64,000 nt of DNA. Origin: Acidobacteriota bacterium (GTDB lineage: Bacteria; Acidobacteriota; Vicinamibacteria; Vicinamibacterales; UBA2999). Under the pieces are notes generated by a model. The model searched no databases. It saw only the letters and a list, made by a program, of their open reading frames with translations, and was not told the origin of the DNA. Location of the stretch: positions 186,001-250,000 of the forward strand of contig JAUYQQ010000003.1 in NCBI GenBank assembly GCA_030697165.1, given 5' to 3'. Shown here piece after piece: positions 33,560 through 42,831 of the stretch. Numbering within the stretch: position 1 is the stretch's first letter; every line of letters begins with the position of its first letter. Made by a program: the position numbers and the translations under genes.

Positions 33560-33640
33560 TAGCTAGTCTCTGCTGCGATCAAGGTAACAGCTGATGCTAG
33601 TCCCCGGTGTGCCTGCTGTCAATGAGACTATCCTTGTGCG

Positions 33641-34525
33641 GTGAGTGCGCTCGTCGTCGCCTACTTGTCCCACCTGGCGGTGGAGCGCCGATTGTCGCCC
33701 AACACCGTGGACAGCTACGCCCGCGACCTGGCCCAGCTGCAGCAGTTTGCCGCCGGACTGGGCCGGGCCGTCGAGGATCTCGATCGCCGCGGCCTCGAGG
33801 CGCTGGTCCGGCAACTCATGGGTGAAGGACGGGCGCCGGCCTCGGTGGCGCGCAGTGTGGCCTGTTACCGCGGCTACTTCCGGTTTCTCGTCGTCTCGGG
33901 CCATCGCACCGTAAACCCGGCCGACGACCTGCAGGCCCCACGGGCCTGGAAGACGCTGCCCAAGTTCCTGTCGGTGGACGATGTGGACAAGCTGCTGGCG
34001 GCGCCCGACACCGCCGTGCCGCGCGGCCTGCGCGACCGGGCTCTGATCGAAGTGTTGTACGCCACCGGACTCCGTGTCTCTGAGCTGATCAACCTGAAGC
34101 CGCAGGACGTGAACCTCGAGAGCGGCTACCTCACCACCACCGGCAAGGGCCGGAAACAACGGCTGGTGCCGCTCGGCGATGAGGCCGCCAGCTGGGTGGT
34201 GCGGTACCTGGCGGAGTCGCGGCCCGTGCTGCTGAAGAAGCGGACCTCGACGCGCCTGTTCGTCAACGCCCGCGGCACCGGGCTGTCGCGCGTGGGCTTC
34301 TGGAAGATCCTGAAGGCGTACGGGCGGCAATGCGGGCTGCCCGGCGCCCTCAGTCCCCACGTCCTGCGCCACTCGTTTGCGACGCACCTGCTGGAGCGCG
34401 GCGCCGACCTCCGGGCGATCCAGATGATGCTCGGGCACAGCGACCTGTCGACGACGCAGATCTATACGCATATTCTAGAGGCGCGACTGCGGGCGGTGTA
34501 CGACAAGTTCCACCCGCGGCCCTAG
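33641..34525 (+). CDS. xerD: Tyrosine recombinase XerD/XerC
   Basis: A 294-residue site-specific recombinase for chromosome dimer resolution. The N-terminal SAM-like domain is about 1-95. Catalytic residues are seen as Arg in GLRVSEL, Lys in GKGRKQR, His-x-x-Arg in HVLRH, His in LGHSDLSTT and the Tyr nucleophile in QIYTHI. Length and the sharp RLVPLGDEA segment fit XerD; XerC cannot be excluded. It uses a GTG start with TATCCT only 6 nt upstream. It stands alone, so it is a housekeeping enzyme rather than a phage integrase. Confidence 0.93.
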   Translation: MSALVVAYLSHLAVERRLSPNTVDSYARDLAQLQQFAAGLGRAVEDLDRRGLEALVRQLMGEGRAPASVARSVACYRGYFRFLVVSGHRTVNPADDLQAPRAWKTLPKFLSVDDVDKLLAAPDTAVPRGLRDRALIEVLYATGLRVSELINLKPQDVNLESGYLTTTGKGRKQRLVPLGDEAASWVVRYLAESRPVLLKKRTSTRLFVNARGTGLSRVGFWKILKAYGRQCGLPGALSPHVLRHSFATHLLERGADLRAIQMMLGHSDLSTTQIYTHILEARLRAVYDKFHPRP

Positions 34526-34531
34526 AGATTC

Positions 34532-36253
34532 ATGACCCAGCTGCTTCGCCATCGCGGACTACGAATCATTGGCCTGTTGGTCGCGTTGGTGCTGGTCATT
34601 GGCTGGATGCTCCTGCCGCCGGCGACGCGCGACACGGCGCCGCTGGCTGGCGGTCCGCCGACGGCTCGCGGGGCGTATCACATTCACTCGGATCGCTCCG
34701 ACGGCAGTGGATCGGTGGACGACATTGCCGCCGCGGCCGCGCGTGCTGGACTCCAATTCATCGTCATCACCGACCACGGAGACGGCACGCGGCAACCCGA
34801 TGCTCCGCAGTATCGCCACGGCGTGCTGGTGATCGATGCGGTCGAACTGAACACGGCCAGCGGCCACCTGGTGGCGCTGGGAATGCCGGCCGCGCCGTAT
34901 CCATTCGCAGGGGCCGCGGCTGATGTGCTGGAAGACGTGCGGCGTCTGGGCGGTGTCGGGATTGCGGCGCATCCCGATTCGCCGCGGCCGGCGCTGCGAT
35001 GGTCGGCTTGGGAGGTTGAGCCAGACGGCCTGGAGTGGCTCAACGCGGACAGCGGCTGGCGAGACGAGCCTGGGCTGGCGCTCGCGCGCGCCGTGTTGAG
35101 TTACGGCATCCGGCCGGCTCCCGCCATGGCCGCGCTCCTGGATCGGCCCGCTGATTTACTAGCGCGATGGGACTCCGCGGGTGCGACCCGTCCGATGCCC
35201 GCGCTGGCCGCCGCCGACGCGCACGCGCGCCTGGGGTTCCGGCAGGAGAGCGATCCTGATGTGTCCACGATCCATGTCCGACTTCCGGGTTACGAGGCGA
35301 CCTTCCGGACTTTCTCTAACCATGCGGTCCTGAACCAACCGCTCACGGGCGACGCTCATGCAGACGCCGTTGACGTCCTCAGGGCGCTGAAATTTGGCCG
35401 GACCTTCACCGTCATCGACGCGCTGGCGACGCCCGGGGCGCTCGACTTCACGGCGACCGCGGCTCAGCGGACCACGGGGGTGGGTGACAGCATCCCAATC
35501 CATGGCCGCGTCTCGTTGCGGGCGCGTCTGAGCGGGCCGCCCGGCACCACACTTCAGTTGCTGCGCAATGGCGTCGTGGTCGGCAGCACGACCAAGGACG
35601 AGTTGGTCCTGGAGACCAGGGAGCCGGGTGTCTATCGGATCGAGGCGTACACCGCCGGCGCGCCGGGATTGCCGCCCATTCCGTGGGTGCTGTCCAACCC
35701 GATCTATGTCGGGTTGCATGATGGACTTGTCAGTCCCGCTCCAGGCGCGGCAACGCCGAGTTCCAGGATTCCCGCCCGGACCGCGGACGCCTCCACCGAG
35801 AAGGGAACCAACGACGTCAGCGAGTTGGTGGACGAGCCGACGACTGATTCGCGCGACCGGCGCTTCGCCGGCGAGCCGCCGATTGGGTGGCGCTACGCCC
35901 TCGCGCCAGGGGTAGCCGCCGGGCAGTACGCCGCCGTGGCGTTGCCCACCATTGGCGGACTTGCTGACTTCGGGCGAGTACGGTTCACGGTGAGGGCGTC
36001 CGCACCGGTGAGGGCGTGGGTGCAGTTACGCGCGGGCAGCGCGACGGAACGGTGGGGGAGAACCTTCTACGCCGATGGCGAGTCTCGTCTCATCGACCTG
36101 CCGCTCACGAGCTTCAGGCCGATCGGCTCAACCTCGACGGCGGCCGCACCGTTGCCGCGTATCGAGTCGTTGCTCTTCGTGATCGACACGCTGAACAATC
36201 GCCCCGGCTCCTCCGGTTCGCTGACGCTGTCGGAAATCGCCTTCGTTCGTTAG
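34532..36253 (+). CDS. PHP-domain phosphoesterase-like protein, membrane-anchored
   Basis: A 573-residue protein. An N-terminal signal anchor (about 11-31) precedes a PHP domain (about 46-250) with metal-binding motifs YHIHSDRSDGSG, VITDHGDGT, and GIAAHPDSP. After the PHP part come an Ig-like region and a C-terminal beta-sandwich (FTVRASAPVRAWVQLRAG...FRPIG...LLFVIDTLNN) resembling CBM-like ligand-binding domains. It is probably periplasmic. The substrate is unknown. It starts 6 bp after xerD and its TAG stop is followed directly by a palindromic repeat. Confidence 0.83.
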   Translation: MTQLLRHRGLRIIGLLVALVLVIGWMLLPPATRDTAPLAGGPPTARGAYHIHSDRSDGSGSVDDIAAAAARAGLQFIVITDHGDGTRQPDAPQYRHGVLVIDAVELNTASGHLVALGMPAAPYPFAGAAADVLEDVRRLGGVGIAAHPDSPRPALRWSAWEVEPDGLEWLNADSGWRDEPGLALARAVLSYGIRPAPAMAALLDRPADLLARWDSAGATRPMPALAAADAHARLGFRQESDPDVSTIHVRLPGYEATFRTFSNHAVLNQPLTGDAHADAVDVLRALKFGRTFTVIDALATPGALDFTATAAQRTTGVGDSIPIHGRVSLRARLSGPPGTTLQLLRNGVVVGSTTKDELVLETREPGVYRIEAYTAGAPGLPPIPWVLSNPIYVGLHDGLVSPAPGAATPSSRIPARTADASTEKGTNDVSELVDEPTTDSRDRRFAGEPPIGWRYALAPGVAAGQYAAVALPTIGGLADFGRVRFTVRASAPVRAWVQLRAGSATERWGRTFYADGESRLIDLPLTSFRPIGSTSTAAAPLPRIESLLFVIDTLNNRPGSSGSLTLSEIAFVR

Positions 36254-36335
36254 GTCCGCCTAAAGGCGGACGCCACATCGCACTGTAGTGTCCGGCTTCA
36301 GCCGGACCGCAAGCAACATCCGGCTTCAGCTGGAT
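36254..36335. repeat. Three REP-like palindromes
   Basis: GTCCGCC-TAAA-GGCGGAC (36254-36271), GTCCGGCT-TC-AGCCGGAC (36290-36307) and an imperfect ATCCGGCT-TC-AGCTGGAT (36318-36335). The first has the same sequence plan, with trailing GCCACAT, as copies at 43589 and 53101. The cluster fills the gap between two convergent genes and may also terminate transcription. Confidence 0.8.
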
Positions 36336-36340
36336 TGACT

Positions 36341-36586
36341 TCAATGCCTGACGCCGTGACGGACGCTCAGCTCCCAGATCATCAACGCGATCCCCAACCC
36401 AAGCAATCCGCCACCGAGCGCGAGCCACGCGATCGGGTACACCATGCTGATGGTGCCGTAGCCGCCGCGTTGCAACGCGAGGATCATCTGGATGAAGCCG
36501 GCCGGCAGGCACACCAGGGCCGCGATCAGGCACACGCCGGCGGTGATGTAGCGGGTGGGTGAGGGGCGTTGCGGAACCTGGGTCAT
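36341..36586 (-). CDS. Small two-helix membrane protein
   Basis: An 81-residue protein with two predicted membrane helices (about 12-35 and 50-73; VCLIAALVCLPAGFIQMIL and YPIAWLALGGGLLGLGIALMI). The ATG at 36586 overlaps the stop of the LptFG gene by 4 bp, so it is translationally coupled to it. There is no recognisable family; it may assist the transporter or simply ride in the operon. Confidence 0.7.
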   Translation of the reverse strand: MTQVPQRPSPTRYITAGVCLIAALVCLPAGFIQMILALQRGGYGTISMVYPIAWLALGGGLLGLGIALMIWELSVRHGVRH

Positions 36587-38949
36587 GTGCGTACGGTCAA
36601 CAGCAGGAACGCGGCCGCGGCGCCGAAGATCAGGTTGGGCGCCCACGCCGCCAGGATTGGATTGAGCAAGCCGCCGGCACCGAAAGCGGCAAACACGCTG
36701 ATCATCACCCAGTACACCAGCGCGAGCACGATGCCGATGCCGATGCCGTACATCGCGCCGCGCTTGCCCGTGGACACCGCGAACGGCACCGCAATCAGCG
36801 TCATTACCAGGGTGACGAACGGGAAGGCGGTCTTGCGATACAGGCCGACCTCGTGCTCGAGCACATTGTAGCCGCTCGCGCGCAGCTCACCGATGTAGGT
36901 GCGCAGCTGACCGAAGTTCATCAGGTCGGGCTCGCGCGTCTCGGTCACGAAATAGTCGGCCGGCTCGAGCGGCACGGAGCGCTCGGCGAACTTGGCGAAG
37001 TCGGTGACCTGGGCCTTCGCGCTGAAGTCGCGCGACCACCCCTGTTCGAGGCGCCATTCGGGCACGGTCCCGGCCGGGCCGGCCACCGGGGCATAGGTCG
37101 CCTTGGCGGCGAACATCCGCGAGCGAATCGTGTGCGCCGCCTCATCGAAGTCGAACACCGACAGGCTGTTCAGCTCGCGCCGGCGCGGGTCATAGAACTG
37201 GTAGTGGTAGACCTCGCCGCTCCTGCCCACGATCCACTTGCGGTTCATGACCCCGAAAGTTTGCGGCGAACCGGTGCGGATGATGTGCTTCAGCCGATCG
37301 GCGTTGCGATTGGCCGTGGCGAGCAGCCGTTCTTCCATCGCAAACAGGATCGCGCTGGCGGCGGCGGCGAACAGGACGAGCGGCAGGGCCGTGCGATACA
37401 GGCTGATGCCGCACGCGCGCATGACGATGAGCTCGCTGTTCTTGGTGAGCAGGCCGATGGTGACGAGTGCGGAGAGCAGCACGGCCAGCGCCAGGATGTA
37501 GGTGAGCCATTCGGGCGTGGACCAGAACAGGAATTGCGCCAGCATGCCGAGCGAGGTCTGGCCCTTGAACCACTTGTCCGACAGGTCGATGAACGTCGAG
37601 ATGTAGAACAGGCCCAGCATGCCGACCGTGGTCATGCCGAGAATGCGGACGTACTGCCTGGCCAGGTAGACGTCGAGCAGGCGCGGACCGGGCAGCGAGA
37701 ACTGGGGGACCTTGAACACGACGACCACGCGGCCGCTCTTGGCGGAGACACCGGTCGTGGTGGTCGTGGACGTGTCCGACGGGTCGGTGCTCGCCCGGCG
37801 GCGGCTTAGCCACGCGGGCAGCGAGATGCTGATCGGCGAACCGGCCGAGCGCGAACGCCATGCCAATAGCGCGATGCCGGCGAACCCGAGCAGGAAGTTG
37901 GGGAGCCACATCGCCAGCCAGGCAGGCAGCCAGAATCCCTTCGCGAGCGCCTCGCCGCCGTACATCACCACGTAGTAACTGAAGATCACGCCGATGCCGA
38001 GCACGAACGCGGCCAGCTTGCCGTCCTTGCGGCTGGTGGCGCCGAGCGCGAGGCCCAGGAGGCCGAAGACGAAGCAGGCCACCGGAATGGAGAACTTCTT
38101 GTGGATCTCCATGATCTGGTTGTGCGGGGATAACCCCTGCGCGCGCAACTCCTCAGCCTTGGCGTGCAGTTCCTCGATCGACAGCTCGCGGTCGCCGCGG
38201 GCGGGTCCCTGGCGGGGGAACACGGTCTCGGGGTCGAGCGACAGAATGGTGCTGTCGAAGCGCGCCACTTCATAGGAACTGGGATCGGCCAGGTCGGTGC
38301 GGTGGCGCGTGCCTTCTTCGAGCACCATCTGGATGGTGCGGGCCTCGCGGTCAATCACCATGCGGCCGCGCTTGGCGAGGTAGATCACCTGCTGCGCCGG
38401 GTCGCGGGTATCGGCGGCGAGCACGTCGCTCCAGCCGGTGCCGCCGACCGGCACCTCGTTGACGTAGAGCACGAGGCCGGGGAAGTCTTCGAAGAACACG
38501 CGCGGCCGCACCTCGCCCTCGGCGCGATCCATCACGATCTGGTTGGAGATCTCGCGGAAGGTCTGGTTGGCGTTGGGCATGGACTCGAGCATCACCCACG
38601 AGGCGACGCCCCAGCAGATCACGCCGAGGAGCAGGATCGGCTGCAGCAGCCGGTACGGACTGACGCCGCAGGCCATCAGCACCACCACCTCGCGGTCGGC
38701 CGACAGCCGGCCCAGGGCGACGAGAATGCCGATCAAGAGCGCCATGGGAATGGTCAGCGCCGCGACCCCCGGCACCAGGGTGGCCATGAGCTGCAGCAGG
38801 GTGACCCACGGCACCCCCTTCGCAATCATCTGTTCGGCCAGGTCGATGATGAAGGGGATAATCAGGATGAACGTGAACACCAACAGGGCAATCAGGAACG
38901 GCGGGAGGATCTCCCGCATGACGTACCGGTCGATGATGCGCATTCGCAT
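36583..38949 (-). CDS. Fused LptF-LptG lipopolysaccharide export permease
   Basis: A 788-residue protein containing two complete YjgP/YjgQ domains. The first (about 1-375) starts MRIIDRYVMREILPPFLIALLVFTF; the second (about 420-788) starts LLDVYLARQYVRILGMTTVGML. Each has helix pairs around a periplasmic beta-jellyroll. They are joined by a cytoplasmic Ser/Thr-rich linker (about 375-415). With LptB and LptC this forms the LptB2FG extractor of LPS. In most bacteria lptF and lptG are separate genes; here one polypeptide would make the whole transmembrane core. There is no frame break or internal start that would separate the halves. Confidence 0.93.
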   Translation of the reverse strand: MRMRIIDRYVMREILPPFLIALLVFTFILIIPFIIDLAEQMIAKGVPWVTLLQLMATLVPGVAALTIPMALLIGILVALGRLSADREVVVLMACGVSPYRLLQPILLLGVICWGVASWVMLESMPNANQTFREISNQIVMDRAEGEVRPRVFFEDFPGLVLYVNEVPVGGTGWSDVLAADTRDPAQQVIYLAKRGRMVIDREARTIQMVLEEGTRHRTDLADPSSYEVARFDSTILSLDPETVFPRQGPARGDRELSIEELHAKAEELRAQGLSPHNQIMEIHKKFSIPVACFVFGLLGLALGATSRKDGKLAAFVLGIGVIFSYYVVMYGGEALAKGFWLPAWLAMWLPNFLLGFAGIALLAWRSRSAGSPISISLPAWLSRRRASTDPSDTSTTTTTGVSAKSGRVVVVFKVPQFSLPGPRLLDVYLARQYVRILGMTTVGMLGLFYISTFIDLSDKWFKGQTSLGMLAQFLFWSTPEWLTYILALAVLLSALVTIGLLTKNSELIVMRACGISLYRTALPLVLFAAAASAILFAMEERLLATANRNADRLKHIIRTGSPQTFGVMNRKWIVGRSGEVYHYQFYDPRRRELNSLSVFDFDEAAHTIRSRMFAAKATYAPVAGPAGTVPEWRLEQGWSRDFSAKAQVTDFAKFAERSVPLEPADYFVTETREPDLMNFGQLRTYIGELRASGYNVLEHEVGLYRKTAFPFVTLVMTLIAVPFAVSTGKRGAMYGIGIGIVLALVYWVMISVFAAFGAGGLLNPILAAWAPNLIFGAAAAFLLLTVRT

Positions 38950-38997
38950 GGGGTTCCGCGCGCCTCCTGGGCGCGCAAGCTGCCCCCATTATCGCCC

Positions 38998-41085
38998 ATG
39001 GTGAACCTCGCCCTGCTGTGGCACATGCACCAGCCCTTTTACGAGGACCTCGCCACCGGCGAGCACATCCTTCCGTGGGTGCGGCTGCATGCCATCAAGG
39101 ACTACTGGGGCATGGTCGCCCTGATGGGCGAGTTTCCGGGCGTACGCGCGACCTTTAACCTGGTGCCGTCGCTGGTCGTGCAGGTCCAGGCGTTTGCGGA
39201 AGACCGGGCCTCGGATCGGCACCTCGCCGCGGGGCTCAAGCCGGCGGAGGCGTTGACCGCAGACGAGGCCGGCTGGCTGGTCGCCAACGGGTTTCATGCA
39301 CCGTACGGCCGCATGATTGCGCCCTATCCGCGTTACGCGGAACTGCACGCCGCGCGCCTGGCCGGGGCCGCGTTCACGCCCGCCGACCTGCGCGATCTGC
39401 AGGTCTGGCACAAGCTCGCCTGGATCGACCCCGACTGGCTGGCGCGCGACCCGCGGCTCGTCGAGCTGATTGCCCGCGACCGTGACTACACCGAGGCCGA
39501 CAAGGTGGCGCTGCGGCAAATCGAACTCGAACTGCTGCGGCTCGTGGTGCCGGCCTATCGAGAAGCCGGCGAGCGCGGGCAGGTCGAGCTGGCGTGCTCA
39601 CCGTTCTATCACCCGATTCTGCCGCTGCTGCACGACTCGGATGTCGGGCTCGGCACGCATCCGGGCGCAGGTCGGCCCCGCACCCGGTTTGCCCGCCCCG
39701 ATGACGCCAGGACGCAGATCGAGCGGGCCCTCGCGTTTCACGCCGACACTTTCGGCCGCCGACCGGCGGGCATGTGGCCCTCGGAAGGCTCGGTCTCGGA
39801 CGCCGCGGTGGCGCTTTTGGCTGAGTCCGGCGTGACGTGGATCGCGACCGACGAGGACATCCTGGCGCGCTCGCTTGGCGTGGCCTTGCCGCGCGACGAG
39901 TTCGGCCACGCGCTCCGGCCCGAGATCCTGTACCGGCCCTATCGGCTGGGCGCCGCGGGCCCGGTCGCGCTGTTTCGCGATCACGCGCTGTCGGATCGGA
40001 TTGGCTTCCACTATCAATCGTGGGACGCGGGGGCGGCGGCCGCGGATTTCGTGGACCGGGTGCGGACGGCAGGCCATCGGTTCGCGGCAGCCACCGGCGG
40101 GGAAGTCGGGACGGTCAGCGTGATCCTGGACGGAGAGAACGCGTGGGAACACTATCCCGGCGGCGGGCGGCCGTTCCTGCGGGCGCTTTATTCGGCGCTG
40201 GCAGCGGCCGGTGACATCCGGACCGTGACCATGGCCGAGGCGGCGTCGGGGCCGGCGGTCCCGTTGGCGTCGGTCCACGCTGGCTCGTGGATCAACGCCG
40301 ATTTCTATATCTGGATGGGCCATCGCGATGACCACCGGGCCTGGTCGCAATTGGCCGAGGCGCGTGACACGTTCGATCGCCATGCGGGGGGCGTGGCCGC
40401 CGACCGGCGCGACCAGGCCTTCGAGGAATTACTAATCGCCGAAGGCAGTGATTGGTTCTGGTGGTACGGCGATGACCACTCGTCGGACCACGACCAGGAA
40501 TTCGACGAGCTGTTCCGGCTCCACCTGCGCAATGCCTATGCGGCGTTGGGCGTTCCCGTTCCGGACGAGCTATACGTGTCGAACATCTCCACCGGCGCGG
40601 CTACGGAACTCAGCCCGGCGGGGGTGGTCTCGGTCAGGCTCGATGGTCGCGCGACGAGCTACCTGGAATGGGCGGGTGCGTCGCGGCCGTCGCTGGTCCG
40701 GCCAGCCGGCGCCATGCATGAGGTGGCCGCCGCTTCACCCATCACCGAACTGTTGGTCGGGTTCGATGCGTCGGCCGGTCTGTGCCTTCGACTCGCCGGG
40801 CCGGTGGTCGGCTTGTTGTCGTCCGGGTCGGCGACCCTGGTCGTGCTGGTTTCGGCGCCCGACACCCGTCAGGTCCCGGTCGAGCCGGCGTGGCAATCTG
40901 TTGATGAGCTGGCAGAGGTGATCATCCCGATCGACGAATTCGAAGTCCTGCGGGGTCAGCGGCTCGAATTCCGGCTCCAGGTTCGGGCGCGGACCAACGA
41001 CGTCCTGGACACCGTTCCGGCTGGCGGTCCGTGGACCGTGATTGTTCCGGGGCCGGGCTCAGCAACTTCGGACTGGCATCTCTAG
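38998..41085 (+). CDS. Glycoside hydrolase family 57 protein
   Basis: A 695-residue enzyme. GH57 motifs: LLWHMHQPFYED at the N-terminus, CSPFYHPILPLL, MWPSEGSVSDAAV (acidic residue in motif 3), ATDEDIL, and DGENAWEHYPGGGRPFL. The last 200 residues form a beta-rich domain. GH57 enzymes are alpha-amylases, 4-alpha-glucanotransferases, branching enzymes or amylopullulanases; there is no signal peptide, so glycogen or maltodextrin turnover in the cytoplasm is likely. The start at 38998 matches the family; the upstream extension is antisense to LptFG and rejected. Confidence 0.92.
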   Translation: MVNLALLWHMHQPFYEDLATGEHILPWVRLHAIKDYWGMVALMGEFPGVRATFNLVPSLVVQVQAFAEDRASDRHLAAGLKPAEALTADEAGWLVANGFHAPYGRMIAPYPRYAELHAARLAGAAFTPADLRDLQVWHKLAWIDPDWLARDPRLVELIARDRDYTEADKVALRQIELELLRLVVPAYREAGERGQVELACSPFYHPILPLLHDSDVGLGTHPGAGRPRTRFARPDDARTQIERALAFHADTFGRRPAGMWPSEGSVSDAAVALLAESGVTWIATDEDILARSLGVALPRDEFGHALRPEILYRPYRLGAAGPVALFRDHALSDRIGFHYQSWDAGAAAADFVDRVRTAGHRFAAATGGEVGTVSVILDGENAWEHYPGGGRPFLRALYSALAAAGDIRTVTMAEAASGPAVPLASVHAGSWINADFYIWMGHRDDHRAWSQLAEARDTFDRHAGGVAADRRDQAFEELLIAEGSDWFWWYGDDHSSDHDQEFDELFRLHLRNAYAALGVPVPDELYVSNISTGAATELSPAGVVSVRLDGRATSYLEWAGASRPSLVRPAGAMHEVAAASPITELLVGFDASAGLCLRLAGPVVGLLSSGSATLVVLVSAPDTRQVPVEPAWQSVDELAEVIIPIDEFEVLRGQRLEFRLQVRARTNDVLDTVPAGGPWTVIVPGPGSATSDWHL

Positions 41086-41115
41086 GGCAGTTGCCCGGCA
41101 AACCCATCTAAAACC

Positions 41116-41147
41116 CACACAAACCGTCCACAGGCCATGTTTGTGTG
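41116..41147. terminator. Perfect 9-bp hairpin CACACAAAC/GTTTGTGTG
   Basis: CACACAAAC (41116-41124) pairs with GTTTGTGTG (41139-41147) around a 14-nt loop. It sits between convergent GH57 and parB genes in an AT-rich island. It may be a terminator or a protein-binding site near parAB. Confidence 0.45.
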
Positions 41148-41198
41148 CGAAATAGACTAAGTCTGATAATACATCTTATGTTAACTAACAGGCAGGGC

Positions 41199-41220
41199 AC
41201 GCGGGGAAAGCCTCCCGCGT
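41199..41220. terminator. Hairpin at the parB 3' end
   Basis: ACGCGGG (41199-41205) pairs with CCCGCGT (41214-41220), 4 bp from the parB stop codon. There is no T-run. Confidence 0.35.
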
Positions 41221-41223
41221 CGC

Positions 41224-42045
41224 TCACTTCGCGTGTTTCAGTTCCTGGAGAATGTTCTCGAGTGCGGCAATCACTTCGTCCTTGCTCGCGTTCTTCTTGT
41301 TGAAGCTCAGGCGCATGTTGAAGGCCTTGCTCGGCGGCCTGAATGCAAACACGAACGCCTTGGGCCGCCCGGGTTTGACCTTCTGGGTATCCTTGCGCAG
41401 TTGCTCACGGGTCGCGCCCTGGTTGGCAATCTTCTCGACGAGCGCCAGCATCTTCTGCGGGTCGCCCTGGCGGACCACCTGCAGCAACAGCGAACGGCTG
41501 TTGATGCCGGCCAGCCGGCAGACCTTCCGGACCTCCGGCGGAATGCCGTTGATCGACAGCGCCTCGGTGATCGTGGTCCGCGACTTGCCCAGGCGTTTCG
41601 ACAGGTCCTCGTGGGTATAACCGCAGCGCTGTGCCAGCGCCTGCATGGCTTCAGACTCTTCAAACGCCGTCAGGTCCTTGCGCTGGATGTTCTCGACCAG
41701 CGCCAGTTCCAGCATCTCGCGGTCGTCCACGTCGCGGATGACGACCGGCAACTCGGTAAGCCCGGCCTGGACCGAGGCGTGGTATCGCCGTTCGCCGGCG
41801 ATGATCTGGTACCGCGGCCCGCGCTGGCGAACCACCAGGGGCTCGATAATCCCCTTCTCGGTGACCGAGGAAATCAGCTCGGCCAGGTCGCCCATGGCCT
41901 GTCGCGGCTGGTCGGGGTTGGGGTCGATCTGGTCGATTGGGACCATGCGGCCGACCGGGGCGCCGGCTGAGGCCGCGAGGGTTTCGACGTAATGCGCGTC
42001 GTGGCGCATGCGCAGGTTGTCTGGCAATCCGCGAGGCTTAGGCAC
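41224..42045 (-). CDS. parB: Chromosome partitioning protein ParB/Spo0J
   Basis: A 273-residue ParB. The N-terminal CTPase/ParB-N domain (about 35-125) has GERRYHASVQAG, and VENIQRKDLTAFEE follows. The helix-turn-helix domain (about 140-200) has EDLSKRLGKSRTTITEAL. The C-terminus is a shorter basic region that differs from the usual dimerisation domain (AFNMRLSFNKKNASKDEVIAALENIL). It binds parS sites and spreads as a CTP-dependent clamp. It overlaps parA by 8 bp. Confidence 0.93.
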   Translation of the reverse strand: MPKPRGLPDNLRMRHDAHYVETLAASAGAPVGRMVPIDQIDPNPDQPRQAMGDLAELISSVTEKGIIEPLVVRQRGPRYQIIAGERRYHASVQAGLTELPVVIRDVDDREMLELALVENIQRKDLTAFEESEAMQALAQRCGYTHEDLSKRLGKSRTTITEALSINGIPPEVRKVCRLAGINSRSLLLQVVRQGDPQKMLALVEKIANQGATREQLRKDTQKVKPGRPKAFVFAFRPPSKAFNMRLSFNKKNASKDEVIAALENILQELKHAK

Positions 42046-42793
42046 GGTCGATCACCTCCTCACACAAACTGTAGTACTCGGTCGCGCCAGATGACTCCGG
42101 CGCGAAGGTGAAAATGGACTCCCGGTACGCCGGGCTCTCCTCGAGCCGCACGCTCTTGCTGATGACGGTGCGGAAGACCTTGTCGCCGAAGACCTTGCGA
42201 ATCTGTTCCTGGATGTCGCGGGCCAGCGCCGTGCGCTTGTCGTGCATGGTGATCACCACGCCCAGGATCTGCAGTTCCGGGTTCGGCCGCTGGCGGACCT
42301 TTTCAATGGTCTCGAGCAAGTCGTCCGTGCCTTCGAGCGCGAAGTACGACGACTGGATCGGGATTAGCAAATGGGTCGAGGCGACCAGCGCGTTGATGGT
42401 CAGCAGGCCCAGGGCCGGCGGACAGTCGATGACGATGTTGGCGAACTGCCCCTGGAGCGCGGCCAGTTCATCCTTCAACCGGAATGGCGCATCGAGCTCG
42501 CCGACCAGCCGCGATTCGAGCTTGGCCAGGGCGATGCGCGCCGGTGCGATCGACAGGTTCGGCAGCGAGGCCGGCACGATCACGTCGGCCAGGTGCACGG
42601 TGTTGTCGACGAACACGTCGTACATGCTTCGCGTGGCGGTGCGGATGTCGATGAACGACATGCTGCTATTGCCTTGCGGGTCCAGGTCGATGAGCAGCGT
42701 CGGCTTGCCGCGCATGGCAAGAGCGGCCGCGAGGTTGATGGCGGTGGTGGTTTTCCCCACGCCGCCTTTCTGGTTGGCAATACTGAGAATCAT
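42038..42793 (-). CDS. parA: Chromosome partitioning ATPase ParA/Soj
   Basis: A 251-residue deviant-Walker ATPase: ANQKGGVGKTTTAINLAAAL (signature Lys in KGGVGKT), LLIDLDPQGN, IVIDCPPALGLLTINAL, and the typical C-terminal VRLEESPAYRESIF. It drives segregation with ParB. The start MILSIANQKGG at 42793 matches the family; the upstream frame to 43003 runs through the palindrome-rich region and is not supported. Confidence 0.94.
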   Translation of the reverse strand: MILSIANQKGGVGKTTTAINLAAALAMRGKPTLLIDLDPQGNSSMSFIDIRTATRSMYDVFVDNTVHLADVIVPASLPNLSIAPARIALAKLESRLVGELDAPFRLKDELAALQGQFANIVIDCPPALGLLTINALVASTHLLIPIQSSYFALEGTDDLLETIEKVRQRPNPELQILGVVITMHDKRTALARDIQEQIRKVFGDKVFRTVISKSVRLEESPAYRESIFTFAPESSGATEYYSLCEEVIDRA

Positions 42794-42831
42794 TGGGCAG
42801 TTACGCGTAGGGCTCGCCCGCATTCTAGCAG

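Noticed and set aside
33641-34525. xerD as a phage or island integrase
   Set aside because: The protein is a standard-length XerC/D with no adjacent tRNA, attachment repeats or phage genes.
41101-41200. Replication origin (oriC)
   Set aside because: Only one DnaA-box-like sequence with three mismatches is present, and none of the usual neighbours (dnaA, dnaN, gidB, rpmH) is in the window; the hairpin is better explained as a terminator or binding site.
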